Positions 63,061-64,000 of a DNA stretch of 64,000 nucleotides are shown piece by piece. This DNA is from Amoebophrya sp. A120. Its lineage: Eukaryota; Sar; Dinophyceae; Syndiniales; Amoebophryaceae. Below the pieces are notes generated by a model that saw only the letters and a list, made by a program, of their open reading frames with translations, had not been told where the DNA came from and ran no database searches. The first letter of the stretch is position 1, and every line of letters starts with the position of its first letter. The position numbers were made by a program, and so were the translations under genes. The DNA lies in contig CAJINV010000006.1 in NCBI GenBank assembly GCA_905178155.1, positions 2,892,658 through 2,956,657 on the forward strand, written 5' to 3'.

Positions 63061-64000
63061 GGTGGCCACGTGATTGGCCACCAGACGTTGGCGCTTGGGT
63101 TTGCGCTGAAATTCGCTTGAAATTCGCGCCTGCTCTTTCTAATGGGTGCCCAAGCTCTAACTTCATACGAGCTTGGCGCAGCAGAAGAGTAAGAAGCTGA
63201 AGGAAGCGGAATTGAGAATCGAGAAGGAGAGACGCGAACACACGGCGGAGAAGGAGCAGCTGGTGAAAAAAGTCCGGATTCTGAACACGACAAAAATTCC
63301 GGAAATGACCAAGAAGATCCGGTATGAACTGCAAAAGCATCGTACTAGTACAAATTGCATTACAAATTTTCTCAGCATGACAAATGCAATTTGTAATGCT
63401 GTTTTACCTTAGGAAGAAGATTTGTCATGCATATTTGCAATTAGTACGAGTACGATACTTTTGCACAGGATATCCGGCTACTGGAGAAGAAAAACGCGGT
63501 CTACGTGAAAGAACTATCGCCAGAAAAAACTGTTTCACTGTAAACTTGTAATGCAGAGAATGCATCTCACAAGTGTTTGTCTTGCTACACATGCAAGACA
63601 GTGGATTCTTAGCTGTGTTTTCCCTTAGGAACCTTGCATGGCAAATTTTCTCTGTCATGTAGAGCAAACCTGTGATGCAAAACCTGCAAAATCCTTACAG
63701 TGAAACACTTTTTTCGTACGATAAGAACTGAAGGAAACCGAGAAAAAAAACGCGGACCTGAAAATTTTGGTCCAGACGAGCGGCGTAAGTGCCGTGGGGT
63801 GTGCCGCTGGTGCGAAAAACGATTCGTCCACGACAGCACAGCAAAGAAACACTTCTTCTGCGCAACATCATGACTCTCTGTCCATCTCCCACCACACTCA
63901 CGCGCAAAAACTCCAGCCGCTGGCGCATATCCAAGAAAAAAAGATTGTCCGGTATAAGTTTCTTGGAGGAACAGCATGACAAATCCGTTCTCTGGCATGA
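63061..64000 (+). CDS. Start of a coiled-coil protein gene, cut by window end
   Basis: An open frame begins after the stop at 63058; the true exon start is somewhere between 63061 and about 63180. Exons to 63322, 63478-63514 and 63729-63927 join in frame after removal of two introners. The encoded part is a charged helix (K-L-K-E-A-E-L-R-I-E-K-E-R-R-E-H) with heptad character, then a Ser/His/Gln-rich linker (S-L-S-I-S-H-H-T-H). No family recognised; a structural coiled-coil protein is likely. Confidence 0.6.
63323..63472. mobile_element. Introner F1, last gene
   Basis: Repeats TCCGG|TCCGG; phase 0. Confidence 0.94.
63515..63723. mobile_element. Introner F3, last gene
   Basis: Repeats AGAAC|AGAAC; phase 1. 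Confidence 0.94.
63928..64000. mobile_element. Introner F10, left part, cut by window end
   Basis: F10 left tip after GGCGCA; the right end lies outside the window. Confidence 0.85.

Noticed and set aside
1-64000. tRNA, rRNA, snRNA or spliced-leader genes
   Set aside because: Looked for cloverleaf-type patterns and the dinoflagellate leader sequence by eye and found none; a covariance-model search would be decisive.

Overview
The window is nuclear DNA of a eukaryote whose genes are broken up by very large numbers of short mobile introns (introner elements). The best match I know is a parasitic dinoflagellate of the Amoebophrya (Syndiniales) type: published Amoebophrya genomes are noted for invasive, non-canonical introns with terminal inverted repeats. 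That identification is inference from intron style, from a golgin plus an animal/protist-type cation channel, and from all supported genes lying on the + strand, as in dinoflagellate gene arrays. I saw no tRNA, rRNA, spliced-leader gene, transposase gene or bacterial feature.

Introner rule used throughout. Each element starts TAT (rarely TAG/TAC/TGT/TAA) and ends ATA, has 15-35 bp imperfect terminal inverted repeats (TIRs), and is flanked by a 5-bp target-site duplication (TSD). Removing the element plus one TSD copy restores an open frame. In this annotation an element's coordinates exclude the TSDs, so the intron is the element plus the next 5 bases and the exons follow. I sort about 122 elements into 12 families by TIR tip: F1 TATCCTGTGCAAAAGTAT; F2 TATCAAATGCAAAAATGTC; F3 GAAAAAACTGTTTCACTG; F4 GAAAAATCCCCCCTCCCC; F5 TATGAGAGTGCACAACTC; F6 TATGGAAGCGTCAGGATT; F7 GAGTAAAAACGTCCCCAC; F8 GTTCTCAAACGTTACATT; F9 GAAAAAAGTGTTACAGTT; F10 AAGAAAAAAACAGTGTAA; F11 CAATCTCAAACGTTACAA; F12 TATTACAATGAAAAATGC.

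Layout. 1-0.7 kb: 3' part of a probable EF-hand-type channel gene. 0.7-7.9 kb: repeats, including a GC-rich element with long TIRs, a GC-hairpin array and dispersed direct repeats. 7.9-10.9 kb: a small unknown gene, with an assembly gap inside a transposon nested in an introner. 12.9-26.1 kb: a GRIP-domain golgin of about 1,279 aa with 35 introners and 2 ordinary GT-AG introns. 26.1-29.4 kb: doubtful small ORFs, a 37-bp minisatellite and four introners. 29.8-34.1 kb: a 709-aa MORN-repeat protein with 7 introners. 34.1-38.6 kb: no confident gene. 38.6-59.2 kb: a six-transmembrane voltage-gated cation channel of about 1,595 aa carrying 58 introners. 60.7-62.1 kb: a 167-aa unknown protein. 62.1-63.1 kb: repeats with a perfect 49-bp inverted repeat. 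63.1-64.0 kb: start of a coiled-coil gene cut by the window edge.

The complete spliced reading frames (golgin 3,840 nt, MORN 2,130 nt, channel 4,788 nt, 167-aa gene 504 nt, 142-aa gene 429 nt) are all multiples of three with no internal stop, which strongly supports the excision rule. The genes have no evident shared pathway; what unites them is invasion by the same introner families.
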